From Odontesthes bonariensis (lineage: Eukaryota > Chordata > Actinopteri > Atheriniformes > Atherinopsidae), in NCBI RefSeq assembly GCF_027942865.1, contig NC_134510.1, positions 10,692,743 through 10,756,742 of the forward strand: a stretch of DNA of 64,000 nt, written 5' to 3'. This document shows, one piece after another, positions 10,761 to 21,145 of this stretch (position 1 is the first letter of the stretch; each line of letters begins with the position of its first letter). The notes under the pieces are model-generated. The model had not been told where the DNA came from. It saw only the letters and a list, made by a program, of their open reading frames with translations, and did no database searches. Both the position numbers and the translations under genes were made by a program.

Positions 10761-10955
10761 CTCACTGAGATGAGCCTCTCACTGAGATGAGCCTCTCACT
10801 CAGATGAGCCTCTCACTGAGATGAGCCTCTCACTGAGATGAGCCTCTCACTGAGATGAGCCTCTCACTCAGATGAGCCTCTCACTGAGATGAGCCTCTCA
10901 CTGAGATGAGCCTCTCACTGAGATGAGCCTCTCACTGAGATGAGCCTCTCACTGC
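10752..10955. repeat. 17-bp minisatellite, 12 units
   Basis: Twelve head-to-tail copies of GATGAGCCTCTCACTGA. Units 3 and 7 end CTCA in place of CTGA, suggesting a four-unit subperiod arising by slippage or block duplication. It begins at the edge of the LINE C-terminal coding piece, which supplies the first unit. Confidence 0.95.
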
Positions 10956-10959
10956 AGGC

Positions 10960-11480
10960 TTTGTGATTTGTCAGCTTTTGTAAATTAGACAAGAGTAAAG
11001 GATGAGTGTTCAGCTCTAAGAACACTCACATGAAAATCATAAAAGAGTTGACATTTCTTGAAAAAGTCATTCATATCAACAAATGACTACGGAATGTATC
11101 ATTTTAACATACATCGCCCTCTGCTGGATACCACTTTATGACCCTAATGTTTTATAAATATATTTTCACAGAAGAGGAATCACCAAGCCTAAACTGAGCA
11201 TGTATCATATTAAATGCACATGCTTTTTTTTTTTGGTGTCTCAAAGTGAACTATACTATAAAGCAAAAACATGAGGATCTGGAAGGAGGATTTCTCCGTA
11301 GAAATAAGAGTAATAAATATCATCATGTGGGAATTCAAAAGATACAGTCCAGATTAAGCCAATTAAAATCCTATTCATTGTAATCCAATTAAATCCAATT
11401 AATTCAAATCCAAATAAGTCCAATTCATACAATGCCAATTAAAAATAAATAAGTTGTCTGGCTAAGAAAACCAACGGATC
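10960..11480. other. no gene recognised; AT-rich intergenic DNA
   Basis: Contains repeated AATTAAATCCAATT-like tracts at 11,340-11,450 and nothing that looks coding. Confidence 0.5.
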
Positions 11481-11489
11481 TCATTGAAA

Positions 11490-11635
11490 ATTGTCTTCAA
11501 TTCAATCCCCCATCCTGAGCATGCACGAGGCGACAGTGGAGAGGAAAACTCCCTTTTAACAGGAAGAAACCTCCAGCAGAACCAGACTCAGGAAGGACGG
11601 CCATCTGCCTCGACCGGCTGGCGCGCACTCACTTG
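11490..11635 (+). repeat. dispersed teleost repeat in USP 3' flank
   Basis: GGAGAGGAAAACTCCCTTTT followed by AACAGGAAGAAACCTCCAGC and a GCCATCTGCCTCGACCGG motif matches a very common dispersed repeat that I know from many fish genomes. Its class is unclear to me. It lies just 3' of the last USP exon on the opposite strand. Confidence 0.5.
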
Positions 11636-11685
11636 TAGATTGTGCTTTCTGATGAAAAGCCATCGCCAAAGTCTTTACTGTCCAA

Positions 11686-14600
11686 CTAACGTCGTTTACA
11701 GCTCTGCCTTTCTTCGCTGCTTGTACACTGTTCAGGGTCCATGGCCGTGCGCTTCCTCTTCTTTAGCGTTCTTGGATCCGTGAATCCGTCTGAGTCCATG
11801 TTAGAGCTTTAAGGGATGGACAGAAAACACCGTGAACACCATCAATTCCAAAACTGAACATGAGATTAACCATCAGAACATGTCAATAAACACTGAAAAA
11901 CGCGACTCACAGTTTCACAGAAAGACGAGTACAGTTATGTTCCTGTATTAAAGTCCAAACACCTTCAGGTTACTAAAACACTTTTCAGACTTGGGGTGGT
12001 TGATATTAATGGCTTCATGGATCTATTAAAGTGAAAAACATTCTTTGACATTTCATTTGAACATTTCAGTATTCTTCACAGCTTCATTCAGACTTCCTGC
12101 TGCAGGAGTCTGAGAAAACAGAATATCTTTTGTAGTTCACCGACATGAATCCTGTTTTTAAATCAACGTGACTTTTTAATCTTCCATCAAATATTTGAGC
12201 TTTTGCTTCATCAGTGTCTGTTTTGTGTCAGCATTTTGTTCCGACTCTTACGTATCTCTCGTGAACAGGCTTTCCAGTGAGGGCCAAAATGTTTTGTTGC
12301 AGTCTGAGTCTTAGAGAGAGGAGACCTTCTCACTGTTTTTTTTTTCTGTGGCGATTGATTGAGTGTAAGGTGCTGACATGTATTGCTCTCATATCACAAA
12401 CCTAACCTGCTCAAGAGCAGGAACCTCTGGAAACCTGGAGCTGAAGTTACCTCACCGAGCCTCTAAAGCTGCTTCAGGGTACAGGCCTCCAGATTTCTAT
12501 AAGACTTCTAAATAAGTTGCAGTGATGCATGCCCTGCTGGCAGCTACAGATCTTAAAGCAAGAATGTACATCTGTCTGTGCTGTGAAGTTCAAACATCTA
12601 AGTGATCTAACATTTATGTGAACACATCTCTGAGTAGAGGCAGGACTTTCAGTCAGCACGAAGTCAAAGACACCAATACTAACCTGTTCTTGTGGTGCAT
12701 TGTCGAGCTTATTTTAAATCTTTTAAAGTGCTGGAACTCTGAGCTGTAACCTCTCTGCTTTCTCAGATGATCAGCAGTCCTTTTGTGACCCTGACTCTCC
12801 CGTTTTGTAGCAGTAGCAGCAGAGGAACCACGGTACACTTTGCTGCAAACACAAAGAATACAAGATCAAAACTTTAGGCTGAAGTAACACGTTTATAGAG
12901 TGTCAGAAGAAAAAATAATGCAAATGTCAATACAACAAAGTAGATGTGCATAAATTATAGTCATTTTCATACCCATTCATACCCAAAAGAAGATTTGGAT
13001 GGAACAGCAATGGCAGAAATGTTCTTTCTAAACTGAATATTAAACTTACTTTGGTAGACTGTGGTCAGTGTCTTGTCCATTAGCAGCAGCAGTCACAGAG
13101 GAAGAACTGCCGTGATTACTGCTGGAGATCTGAGGAACACAGACATTAAAATATTTCTCAATGAGATCATCAAACTTCTGTCAAAGCAAATTATAGTACA
13201 CTAGAAGAAGGATCACTAATGTGAAAAGATTGAGCATCGCCTTTGTCGTGTTTGGTGTCAGCTGGGGATCTATGAAGCCATTGTTGTATTTGTGGAGGGT
13301 GGTGCTGATTTGAGGCGTCGCCGCCGGCTGTGGAGACACCTGAGCGGAGTTTCCTGGGTTATAGTCCCCAACTTCTGTCATATCCGGGGATCTAACAATG
13401 TGATGAAAGATGACATCAGCAAACTGAAGCATTTCATTGCCAGAAGCAAATGTACGGTGAAGTTGTTGGGTTTAACTACTTAAACCACTTTTTCCAAAAA
13501 CAACAACAAAAAGTAGAGAATTTGGCAAAATGTCATGAACCTTTACCCTGGTATACAATCATTACCACAGCTAAAACAGTTTTTAATGATCTGGAAATAT
13601 TACATTCATGCATTGTGTTTCCATTTACATTTCAAAGAGCATTCCAACTGTTTTTCTTTTTTTTTCGAAAGACAGTCGTGTTAATACTCTTTTTCTGTGG
13701 AATTGCCAACGTTCTGACTCCCTGCATGATGTTTTTCTTACCTGATGTAGAAAAGAAGATAAGCTTCTTCTTTGAGGACCGTATGGATGTCGCTCAAAGA
13801 CAGTAGAGTCGTTTATCTTATACCACTGTCCGTCGCTGGCCTGTGAGACGCAACAAGAGATTTGTCAGGTTTCACTCTGTAGATTTAGTTTCTGAAATGG
13901 ATTTCGAGTCTTAAATACAATAAAACCTGCTTAAAGGTAAGTACAAACAACATCATATGTGCTGTCATAGATTCCATTTCTGAATAATGTTGTGTTCATG
14001 TACCTTCCTGAGTTTCATTTAGTACATTTATTGATTGTACTTTTCAGTTAAGACCTCAGTCTGTTCAGACCACTATATGAAGGAGTTCTCCATTAATCTC
14101 TGCTGAAGTGAGTTCTTGGTGAAGTGTTGAGGAAAATGTGTGTGTGTGAGTGTATGAGGCAGTGTTCTGATGCACTGAAATCGTTGTTTGTGGGATAATC
14201 AGTACCTTAGTGTAGCAGAAGTAGTGTCCAGAGTGACAGTGGGCTCCAGAGTGAACCAGTACAGCGTGCAGCCCGTAGATCTGGGGCTCCCCTTCAGACT
14301 GAGACATGTAGCGCTGCAGGTCCAGGAACTCTGGATACTTCACATCCTGGTCAACACAAAAGAGAGGATTGATTTCAAAATACCATTCAAATATATGTGG
14401 TTGATAATTCAAACGCATGTGAATTGTTCCTATACAGTAAATATCAAAATATGGGTGTCACGGTACCTTTGTGATTTTTCTTGTAGAGAAGTTTGTGAAT
14501 CGTTTGAGTGAGAGGGTGAGCACATTGGGGCTGCGGTGGATTTTAAATCCCTTTTTTGCTGTGACCATTTTATTGCACCTGAGGCAAAGATCGCCTAATT

Positions 14601-15347
14601 AGTTAGAAAAGTGATACATGACAAAGGAAATATGAGCATTTGTAGGAATTTTCATCACCCAGCTTTTCTGACTTGACAAAATGTTTCAGAGCCTTGGAGA
14701 CACTGGAAGCTTCCTGCACGGAGAGAAAAATCAATTCAGAAGTTTAATGTGTTGTTTTTAGGAGCTCTGACCAAATCTAATGCTGTTACAGCAACAGAAA
14801 TACAGAACATGTCAGCTCCACGAATGGATGAGGTGTAATTACCGTAACGTCCAGAGCAAGATGTAGAAAAGGCTCAAATGTATGAAAGCTGTGAAATATT
14901 AAAATGGGACTTCACACACAAAAAAAAGGATTTACTGAAAACTTACCTCGGGACCTGAGGCACCCGCCAAATACTTGATCGATGAAAGTTTGCCTGTCCA
15001 TTCTGTCACCAGCATAGAAGAGGATGAAAATCAACTCATTGGGGCAAAGACACAAGTCATTGTGTCACAGGCAGTAATTCTTAATGTTTGTGGATGAAAA
15101 CTCTCCTTCAGTCAAATACTTTTGACCTGAGAGGATTGTGTCCCTACTGATACCGTTCACCCTTTCCCACACCAGCTAGTACAGATTTTATCCAGGTGTG
15201 GAAGATGTTTGCTTTGAACAACCTTGACAAATTAAAATCACACTCAGGTGGTTTCAGGTAAACAGGACCTGTGCATAGCTTCCACTGTGTACCGCAGGAA
15301 CTCATGAGCATCTTCTTGGCTTCCATGGCTGAAGTGCTCCGCAATAA
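11686..15347 (-). pseudogene. USP42/USP36-like deubiquitinase, 5'-truncated and disrupted
   Basis: Minus-strand exons of a peptidase C19 ubiquitin hydrolase. In order: about 15,250-15,347 ([18 protein letters not shown]); 14,947-15,003 (MDRQTFIDQVFGGCLRSR, donor GTAAGT); 14,843-14,888 (TFEPFLHLALDVT); 14,713 down to about 14,650 (VSKALKHFVKSEKLGDENSY); 14,467-14,578 ([14 protein letters not shown]); 14,206-14,346, the catalytic His box ([16 protein letters not shown]); 13,742-13,840 (SDGQWYKINDS, then LLFYIR); 13,217-13,391; 13,050-13,129; 12,684-12,842; and the last exon 11,686-11,806, ending in CKRR and TAG. Phases agree across the seven 3' exons. The Cys-box exons are absent: a 7SL-bearing block begins at about 15,400 where they should lie. 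Exon 13,742-13,840 has one frameshift, the Zn-binding CxxC before TFEPF is not visible, and the donor after YKCS is lacking. Most likely a duplicate pseudogene. Confidence 0.85.
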
Positions 15348-15560
15348 CTGTGTGGGAAAACAAATAAAAGATGAAGAAGAAACGTCAGCGTGATTAAGTA
15401 TATTGCAGTTAATCTGTACAAATGGAACACAGAGATTCTCCTGTATGGATGCTGCTCCATTCATCAAGTTTCCAAAAACTGAGCTGGGATTTTTCTGCAG
15501 GAATGAAAACGATCCAAACACTGGTCAGTCTTTGCTGCTCGATGCCGCTGTAGTGTTTGA

Positions 15561-15568
15561 TGACATCA
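15561..15568 (+). promoter_or_regulatory. CRE/ATF-like element of truncated 7SL copy B
   Basis: TGACATCA, 53-60 bp upstream of the 7SL start at 15,621, the same spacing as in the full-length copies. Confidence 0.5.
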
Positions 15569-15620
15569 AAATGTCGTTTACTTCAACAAACTGAAAGTCT
15601 GATAAACGTGAGAGTCTCTC

Positions 15621-15698
15621 GCCGGGTGCTGTGGCGTGCGCCTGTAATCCAAGCTACCGGGAGGCTGAGGTTGGTGGATCGCCTGAGCTCAGGAGCTC
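15621..15698 (+). pseudogene. 7SL RNA 5' fragment (Alu domain part), copy B
   Basis: Starts GCCGGGTGCTGTGGCGTG and runs to GAGCTCAGGAGCTC, then breaks off. The S domain with the SRP54 site is deleted, so it cannot make a normal SRP RNA. The promoter region is retained. The next run of T residues is weak (TCTTTATT). Confidence 0.85.
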
Positions 15699-16113
15699 AT
15701 CACCTCTTTATTGGTTTGATTAATTGAATACGTCCACAGAGATTCTTTTGGGGTGAAAATGAGACACACACAACATATATACTGTATGCAAACATTTTAG
15801 AATTCTTACTGTTAAACAGCAGAAGTGTAAAGTGAAACATGCTGTGTGTGTTACTGTGCTCATGAGTATTATTTCATGTCTTCTGCTGTGACAGAGGTCG
15901 TACTAATTCTGTGAATTACAACATTCGCTTTGCTCCAATCGTGCAGTTGTGTGGCAACATCACACTTCCACTGATATTTTTATTTGAAAATGTCTCTGAC
16001 TGTTTCTGCAGAGGTGACATGTGGTTTTATCACAAGTGCTTCTACTTCTGCTCAGTTAACATGTTAAACATGATCTTTTTAAAACAACCTGATGTGTAAT
16101 TTAAAGTGTGCGT

Positions 16114-18373
16114 TTGTTGTACCCTTGAACAAGGGAAATAGCGATGGGAGAAGGAATAAATGAAACAGTCGCTCTCTCCTTCACTCCTCTTTACTGAGTC
16201 TTCATCAACCATAAGCACAGCAAATACAAAATACATATCTGGCATAATCACACCCCGCTTCAGGGCCACAGCAACCATGTCTAGCATACGTTTTTACCAT
16301 TTTCTAAATCATCTTTTTAACATAACCTACTATATTGCCATGAAGATATGATAAATGTTTTTTTTTAACTTTTACTTATCTTGCTGCTGACACAAATTGA
16401 ACTCGAACAAATAAAAGAGTAAGCACATTCCTTATGTTAACACTCTTAACTCGCTAGCGTAGCCACGAGGTACCTAGCCGCTTAGCTTGAACCTGTTTCC
16501 ATGAGCTATACACGACTTCTAGACACTCAATAAAACGATTCTCCTTATGTAACAACCTACAATTACACAGAGAAAACTCTTATGAACATGATATTAACAA
16601 ATTTACATTGCTTTTTACTTATAAATACCTTAAACAAGGGAAATAGCGATGGGAGAACGAATAAATGAAACAGTCGCTCTCTCCTTCACTCAGTGGCGGT
16701 CCGACACTGATTTATGCCCCGGGCGAAACCCGGTGTTGGTGCCGCCCCCCCTCGTTTTTTTTTTTTTTTTTTTTTTGTTGGGATAGTTTTTTTTGTTTTT
16801 TGTTTTTTTTCTCATCGTTTTTTTTTTGTACCCCCCCGCCCTGCTCACGGAGAGATGTTGCACTTCACTGTGCGTTGTGGTGGGAGCATCGGTGTAGTGT
16901 AGTGTTAGGTTAGCAGACTGACCTGTCATTATTTCCTTTTCCGTCCGTTTTCACCCATTTGGTCCATCACCACCTGTAGCCTAATACTGTGCTGGCTCAT
17001 TCTGTCTTCTTCACTTTCCCATTCGTACTATTATTGATACCACGTTCGTCGCCCTCTGGCACAGAAACACCTCCAATATCTTTCTGTCTGTATCCATCAG
17101 GGGAACCTTCGTGGACGCCAAAACGAGGCTGGAACTCGGCTCACAGGACGCAGCAGGAGGTAAGAAAATGTTCATAAATGATATTGCTAATATGGGATGT
17201 CATACAGCTTCATGTCAAAAGAGGCGAACTATCCCTTTAATCTTAAAATGCATTTACATTCAAGACCAAATTAAACTACTTCTAACTAGCAACTGTATAT
17301 ATCAGTTATAATATTACTTATCACATACTCCCCCTCAAAAATAAATGTTGTCCTCAACATCATTACTTTTAACCTGAAATACCCAAATGCATTTAAGCAT
17401 GCTCAAAGCACTTGTTACTCTTTTTACACATTCAATGTTTTCAGTCCACAAAACACATACTAGTAATTGTCGCATATCTGCAGAAATGTCAAAACTGTTC
17501 ACAGTATGTCCCTTGCAGAAACCACAGTCAACTTTGTAACAAAGTCCTCAACTGTGCAATGTCTTTGACAGCAACACTCTTTGCTTAAAGTCCATGGATG
17601 AAAGACACTCTCAACTGTCCAAGGCAGAAATAAGTCAATTAGTTTACATCCCATACAAACAAAGGTGCTGGTTGTAATGCTGCACTGGCTGTGTCCATAC
17701 TTGGGGCCTTACATAAAAGGGAAGTGCAGCAAGACTGTAGCAGGATGGAGTTCCAATTTTGTCATATCTGAGGGTCTTTGGTGGCCTGCGTTGTCTCTGA
17801 GGCCGCTGAGGTCTCTTCTCCATTTCAATTTCCTGTGCATCGTCCATTGAAGAAAGTGATGCCTCATCCTTTGTATCAGCTGCGTTGTCATCCTTGCCAT
17901 CCTGGCTTTCTGGTAGGTTATCATCACTGTTCTCTATAAGAGGTGGTTCTGTTGCAGGTTTATTTGGTTCTGGTTCAAACACGTCACCTGGCATGACAGG
18001 AGTCTCTCTCACTGATTCTAATGGTTGAGCCATGATCTGAGGGGGCATGAAAGAATACTCATCCTCATTTTCTTCATCCTCTGACTCCTCTCTGACATTA
18101 TCAATCACTGTAGCTTTCCTTCTTGGTGTCGCAGGTGGGTCTACTTCAGTTTCTAGCGGCAGGTGATCACATGGTAAAAGGAGGTTTCGATGCAGAATCC
18201 TAGACTTGCCTTTCCCATGTTCAGGTCTCAGCTCGTAAATGGGGACATCCTCTCCGACTTGCCGAACAACAGTATAAACCATGTCTTCCCAGGGATTCCT
18301 CAATTTTCCAGGTCCACCACGAGGAGTCATAATTCGGACCAAGACACCATCACCTGGGAAAAAAACTGAACTT
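16114..18373 (-). mobile_element. Ty3/Gypsy LTR retrotransposon fossil, 3' part
   Basis: Read on the minus strand this is the 3' part of a Gypsy element. First comes the integrase C-terminal end (17,644-18,370), recognisable by GDGVLVRIMTPRGGPGKLRN and by RILHRNLLLPCDHLP. Then comes a polypurine tract (GAGGGGGAGT, about 17,328-17,337) and the 3' LTR running left from about 17,325. The LTR region is interrupted by other insertions and partly duplicated. No 5' LTR, gag, protease or reverse transcriptase is present, so the element is clearly broken. Its internal end is fused to the 7SL fragment at 18,374. Confidence 0.8.
16691..17240 (-). mobile_element. DNA-transposon fragment(s) inside the LTR
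   Basis: The right end, read on the minus strand, starts TTAAAGGGATAGTTCGCC, the terminus of a common fish TTAA-target DNA transposon or MITE. The other side (CAGTGGCGGTCCG, then a GC-rich stretch and long T runs) looks like a different element, so this is probably a composite. The flanking LTR sequence matches the isolated LTR at 8,903-9,374 on both sides. Confidence 0.45.
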
Positions 18374-18616
18374 GTGGATCGCTTGAGCTCAGGAGCTCTG
18401 AGCTGCAGTGGACTATGCCGATCGGGTGTCCGCACTCAGCTCGGTACCGATATGGTGCTCCTGGGGGAGCCCGGGACCACCAGGTCGTCTAAGGAGGGGA
18501 GAACCGGCCCAGGTCGGAAACGGAGCAGGTCAAAGCCCCCGTGCCGCTCAGTAGTGGGATCGCACCTGTGATTAGACGCTGCAGTGCAGCCTGAGTCATA
18601 CAGCGGGACCCAGTCT
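18374..18616 (+). pseudogene. 7SL RNA 3' fragment (S domain), copy C
   Basis: Matches full-length 7SL from GTGGATCGCTTGAGCTC to the terminal GTCTTTTT, including the helix-8 motif GGTCGGAAACGGAGCAGGTC. The first ~65 nt and the Pol III promoter are missing; the left flank is Gypsy sequence. It cannot be transcribed from its own promoter. Confidence 0.88.
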
Positions 18617-19850
18617 TTTTACACTCTTTGTTCTCTCCAACAAAATACTGGGACAACACACACGCTCCAACATCACCTCTTTACACGTTACAGGAGTTTC
18701 TCTATCTTCTCTTTTCCATTGAAAAGCACAGCTGTTTCTTGGACCTGCAGCGCCCCCACCTGGAGAAGACGAGCAACGACCATCAGCCACATCACTCACC
18801 GCTGCTTCACAGATACACTCTGCTCCATCACTCATTCAATCAAGCTGCTGCTGTCACATCACACACACTTTGAGGAGACTTTTACTGCTTTGATTAATTG
18901 AATACGTCCACAGAGATTCTTTTGGGGTGACAATGAGACACACACAACATAAATATGCAAACATTTTAGACTGTCTATCGTGTGACCTTCTCTACAGTTC
19001 TTGGATGTTTGTTAGATTGTAATATCAGCACTTGACATCTCCGAGTGTGTGCAACACTCAGACTATAAGACAGTGATGCAGATGAACTGCAAGAATTCTT
19101 ACTGTTAAACAGCAGAAGTGTAAAGTGAAACATGCTGTGTGTGTTACTGTGCTCATGAGTATTATTTCATGTCTTCTGCTGTGCTTCTACTTCTGCTCAG
19201 TTAACATGTTAAACATGATCTTTTCAAAACAACCTGATGTGTAATTTAAAGTGTGCGTTCTTTATCTCAACAGTTAGGTGTTAGAAATGAGCAGTTTCTC
19301 CTCTCTCAGGTAGATGTGGTATTTATCAAAATCCCTTCCTATAATTGTACATTTTAGTTAATAGAGTCAAATAATCTGAGATGGAGACAGGATTCTAAAT
19401 TGTTAGTGTTGCTGGGTTTCAGGGTGAGAAATGAATTACATGTTAAAATGAAATGAGGGCTGAGTCTTTGTACTGACGAACAGAACTGGGAGTTCTATAG
19501 TTCACTTCCTGAAAAATACTAAAGAACAAACATGAAGATGGATCACTGAAGGTTTCTTCATACCTGTGATGGAAAACAAACACAGTTTTGTAGCTTCATA
19601 TTTGTTTTAGCAGCAATTTAACTGAAAAAAAAACTTGAATTTAGATTTTTTTTCTGTATTAGATACATAAAAAGGAAGAAACTGAAACATTTCCCCTCAA
19701 ATTTATATAAACTATAAACTGTAATTATCGTCTGACTCTGTCTGAATATTATTCATGTAAGAGAAGGAGTGGATCAAACACTGTAAACAAATACAACAGC
19801 ACAATGTTAAAACATATTTTCATGAAAGACAGTTGAGGAAATCTCATCTG
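18617..19850 (+). repeat. 7SL downstream flank and block shared with 1-590
   Basis: The flank after 7SL copy C (18,617-18,960) mirrors the flanks of copies D and E. From about 19,220 to 19,830 the sequence is almost that of 1-590 in the same orientation. No gene seen. Confidence 0.8.
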
Positions 19851-19854
19851 TTTC

Positions 19855-20010
19855 ACTCATCGTGTAAAAAGTTCTATTATAAAATGATGAAGCTGAAAGG
19901 GAAACATGAAACTGTACAAATGGAACACAGAGATTCTCCTGTATGGATGCTGCTCCATTCATCAAGTTTCCAAAAACTGAGCTGGGATTTTCTGCAGGAA
20001 TGAAAACGAT
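19855..20010 (-). other. exon-like segment beside 7SL copy C block
   Basis: Minus-strand copy of the NPSSVFGNLMNGAASIQ segment, followed by a reading frame that includes MSETDEISSTVFH. A similar MSETDEISSTVFH segment occurs on the plus strand near 23,367. Function unknown. Confidence 0.25.
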
Positions 20011-20280
20011 CCAAATGTTACAGGTCTCGGGCACGATGACCACAATAACAAAAATAATTAAATCTATAAAATAAAGGTGGAGTCTTATTAGCAAGAAACA
20101 CATATACAATTTACAACCAGTGCATTTTCTTGTCCTGTTTACATCATAGCTAAAGTCTAAATGAAGGTCTAAATAAAGGTAAATTTACAGCAATATGCAT
20201 CTGTAATTATCGTAGCTGTTATTACTGCCTAATACAGTTTCAGTCGACTTACAGACTACATAAGGGATCCTTCAACACCA
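20011..20280. other. no gene recognised
   Basis: AT-rich stretch between the duplicated block and the LINE 3' end; nothing supportable. Confidence 0.5.
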
Positions 20281-20940
20281 CATTCAATTCAATTCAAAAA
20301 TACTTTATTTATCCCAGAGGGAAATTAAATGTTGATGTAACTCAATTAAATCAAGGAGTTATTATAGATGCTGATGGCTGTGGGCAGGAAAGATTTCCTG
20401 TAGCGGTCCGTTTTGCATCCAAACTGAAGAAGCCTTTGACTGAAGAGACTCTGTTTTCCGATAACAGTCTCATGGAGAGGATGTTCAGGGTTGTCCATAA
20501 TTCTCTTGATTTTATGCAAAATCCTTCTTTGCATTATTGTCTCCAGAGGTTCCACAGTCGTCCCCAGAACAGAACCAGCCTTCTTTATCAGGTTGTTGAG
20601 TCTTTTTAGGTCCCTGGTTCTGATGCTGCTGCCCCAACAGATGACGCCAGAGGAAATGACGCTCTCAACAACAGACTTGTAGAAGATCTGAAACATCTTG
20701 CTGCAAACCATGAAGGACCTTAGCTTCCTCAAGAAGTACAGTCTGCTCTGTCCTTTCTTGTAGATGGCTTCACTGTTGTGTCTCCAGTCCAGTCTGTTGT
20801 CCAGATGAACACCAAGGTATTTATATTCCTCAACCACCTCCACTTCTTCTCCCATGATGGAAACAGGGTTTGATCTGACCCTGTTTCCCCTGAAATCTAC
20901 AATCATCTCCTTTGTTTTGTTAACATTCAAGATGTCCCCT
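20281..20940 (-). mobile_element. Rex1/Babar-like LINE, C-terminal RT fragment
   Basis: A 194-residue open segment (20,346-20,930) encodes the C-terminal part of a LINE reverse transcriptase. Motifs include NVNKTKEMIVDFRGNRV, YKYLGVHLDNRLDW and YKKGQSRLYFLRKLRSF, then a conserved VICWGSS region. The 3' UTR holds AAATAAAGTATTTTTG and a GAATT-type tail. The endonuclease, the RT core and everything 5' are missing, as usual for a 5'-truncated LINE insertion. The fragment itself is open, which suggests a fairly young insertion. The clade is from memory of fish LINEs. Confidence 0.8.
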
Positions 20941-21145
20941 AATTTCCCCTAAGTTCACTACCATAAACATATTGCAAAACTAAGGATTGCTCATCTGTTT
21001 TCTTATATAAGTGCATAACACTTATCAAAATATGGACATGCACTTTAGAAAGTATATCAATGACCTCAATATGACTTTACCAAAATATTCCCATGTAATA
21101 AACCGAAATATGTACAACATGGCAAATTACATTACTTTACAAACA
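20941..21145. other. no gene recognised
   Basis: AT-rich sequence between the LINE fragment and the duplicated blocks; no supported feature. Confidence 0.5.

Larger units (their letters stand above)
15405..16113 (+). repeat. duplicated block (copy B) with truncated 7SL
   Basis: Contains the exon-like segment (minus strand, about 15,410-15,500), the 7SL promoter, the first ~78 nt of 7SL, and then a jump into the downstream flank also seen after 7SL copy C. From about 15,780 to 16,113 it matches the flank at 19,090-19,260 and 24,900-25,190. The 16,113 end meets an LTR fossil. Confidence 0.75.

Noticed and set aside
16665-16929. ORFs rich in Phe or Lys around a poly-T tract
   Set aside because: Low-complexity translation of the T runs within transposon sequence.
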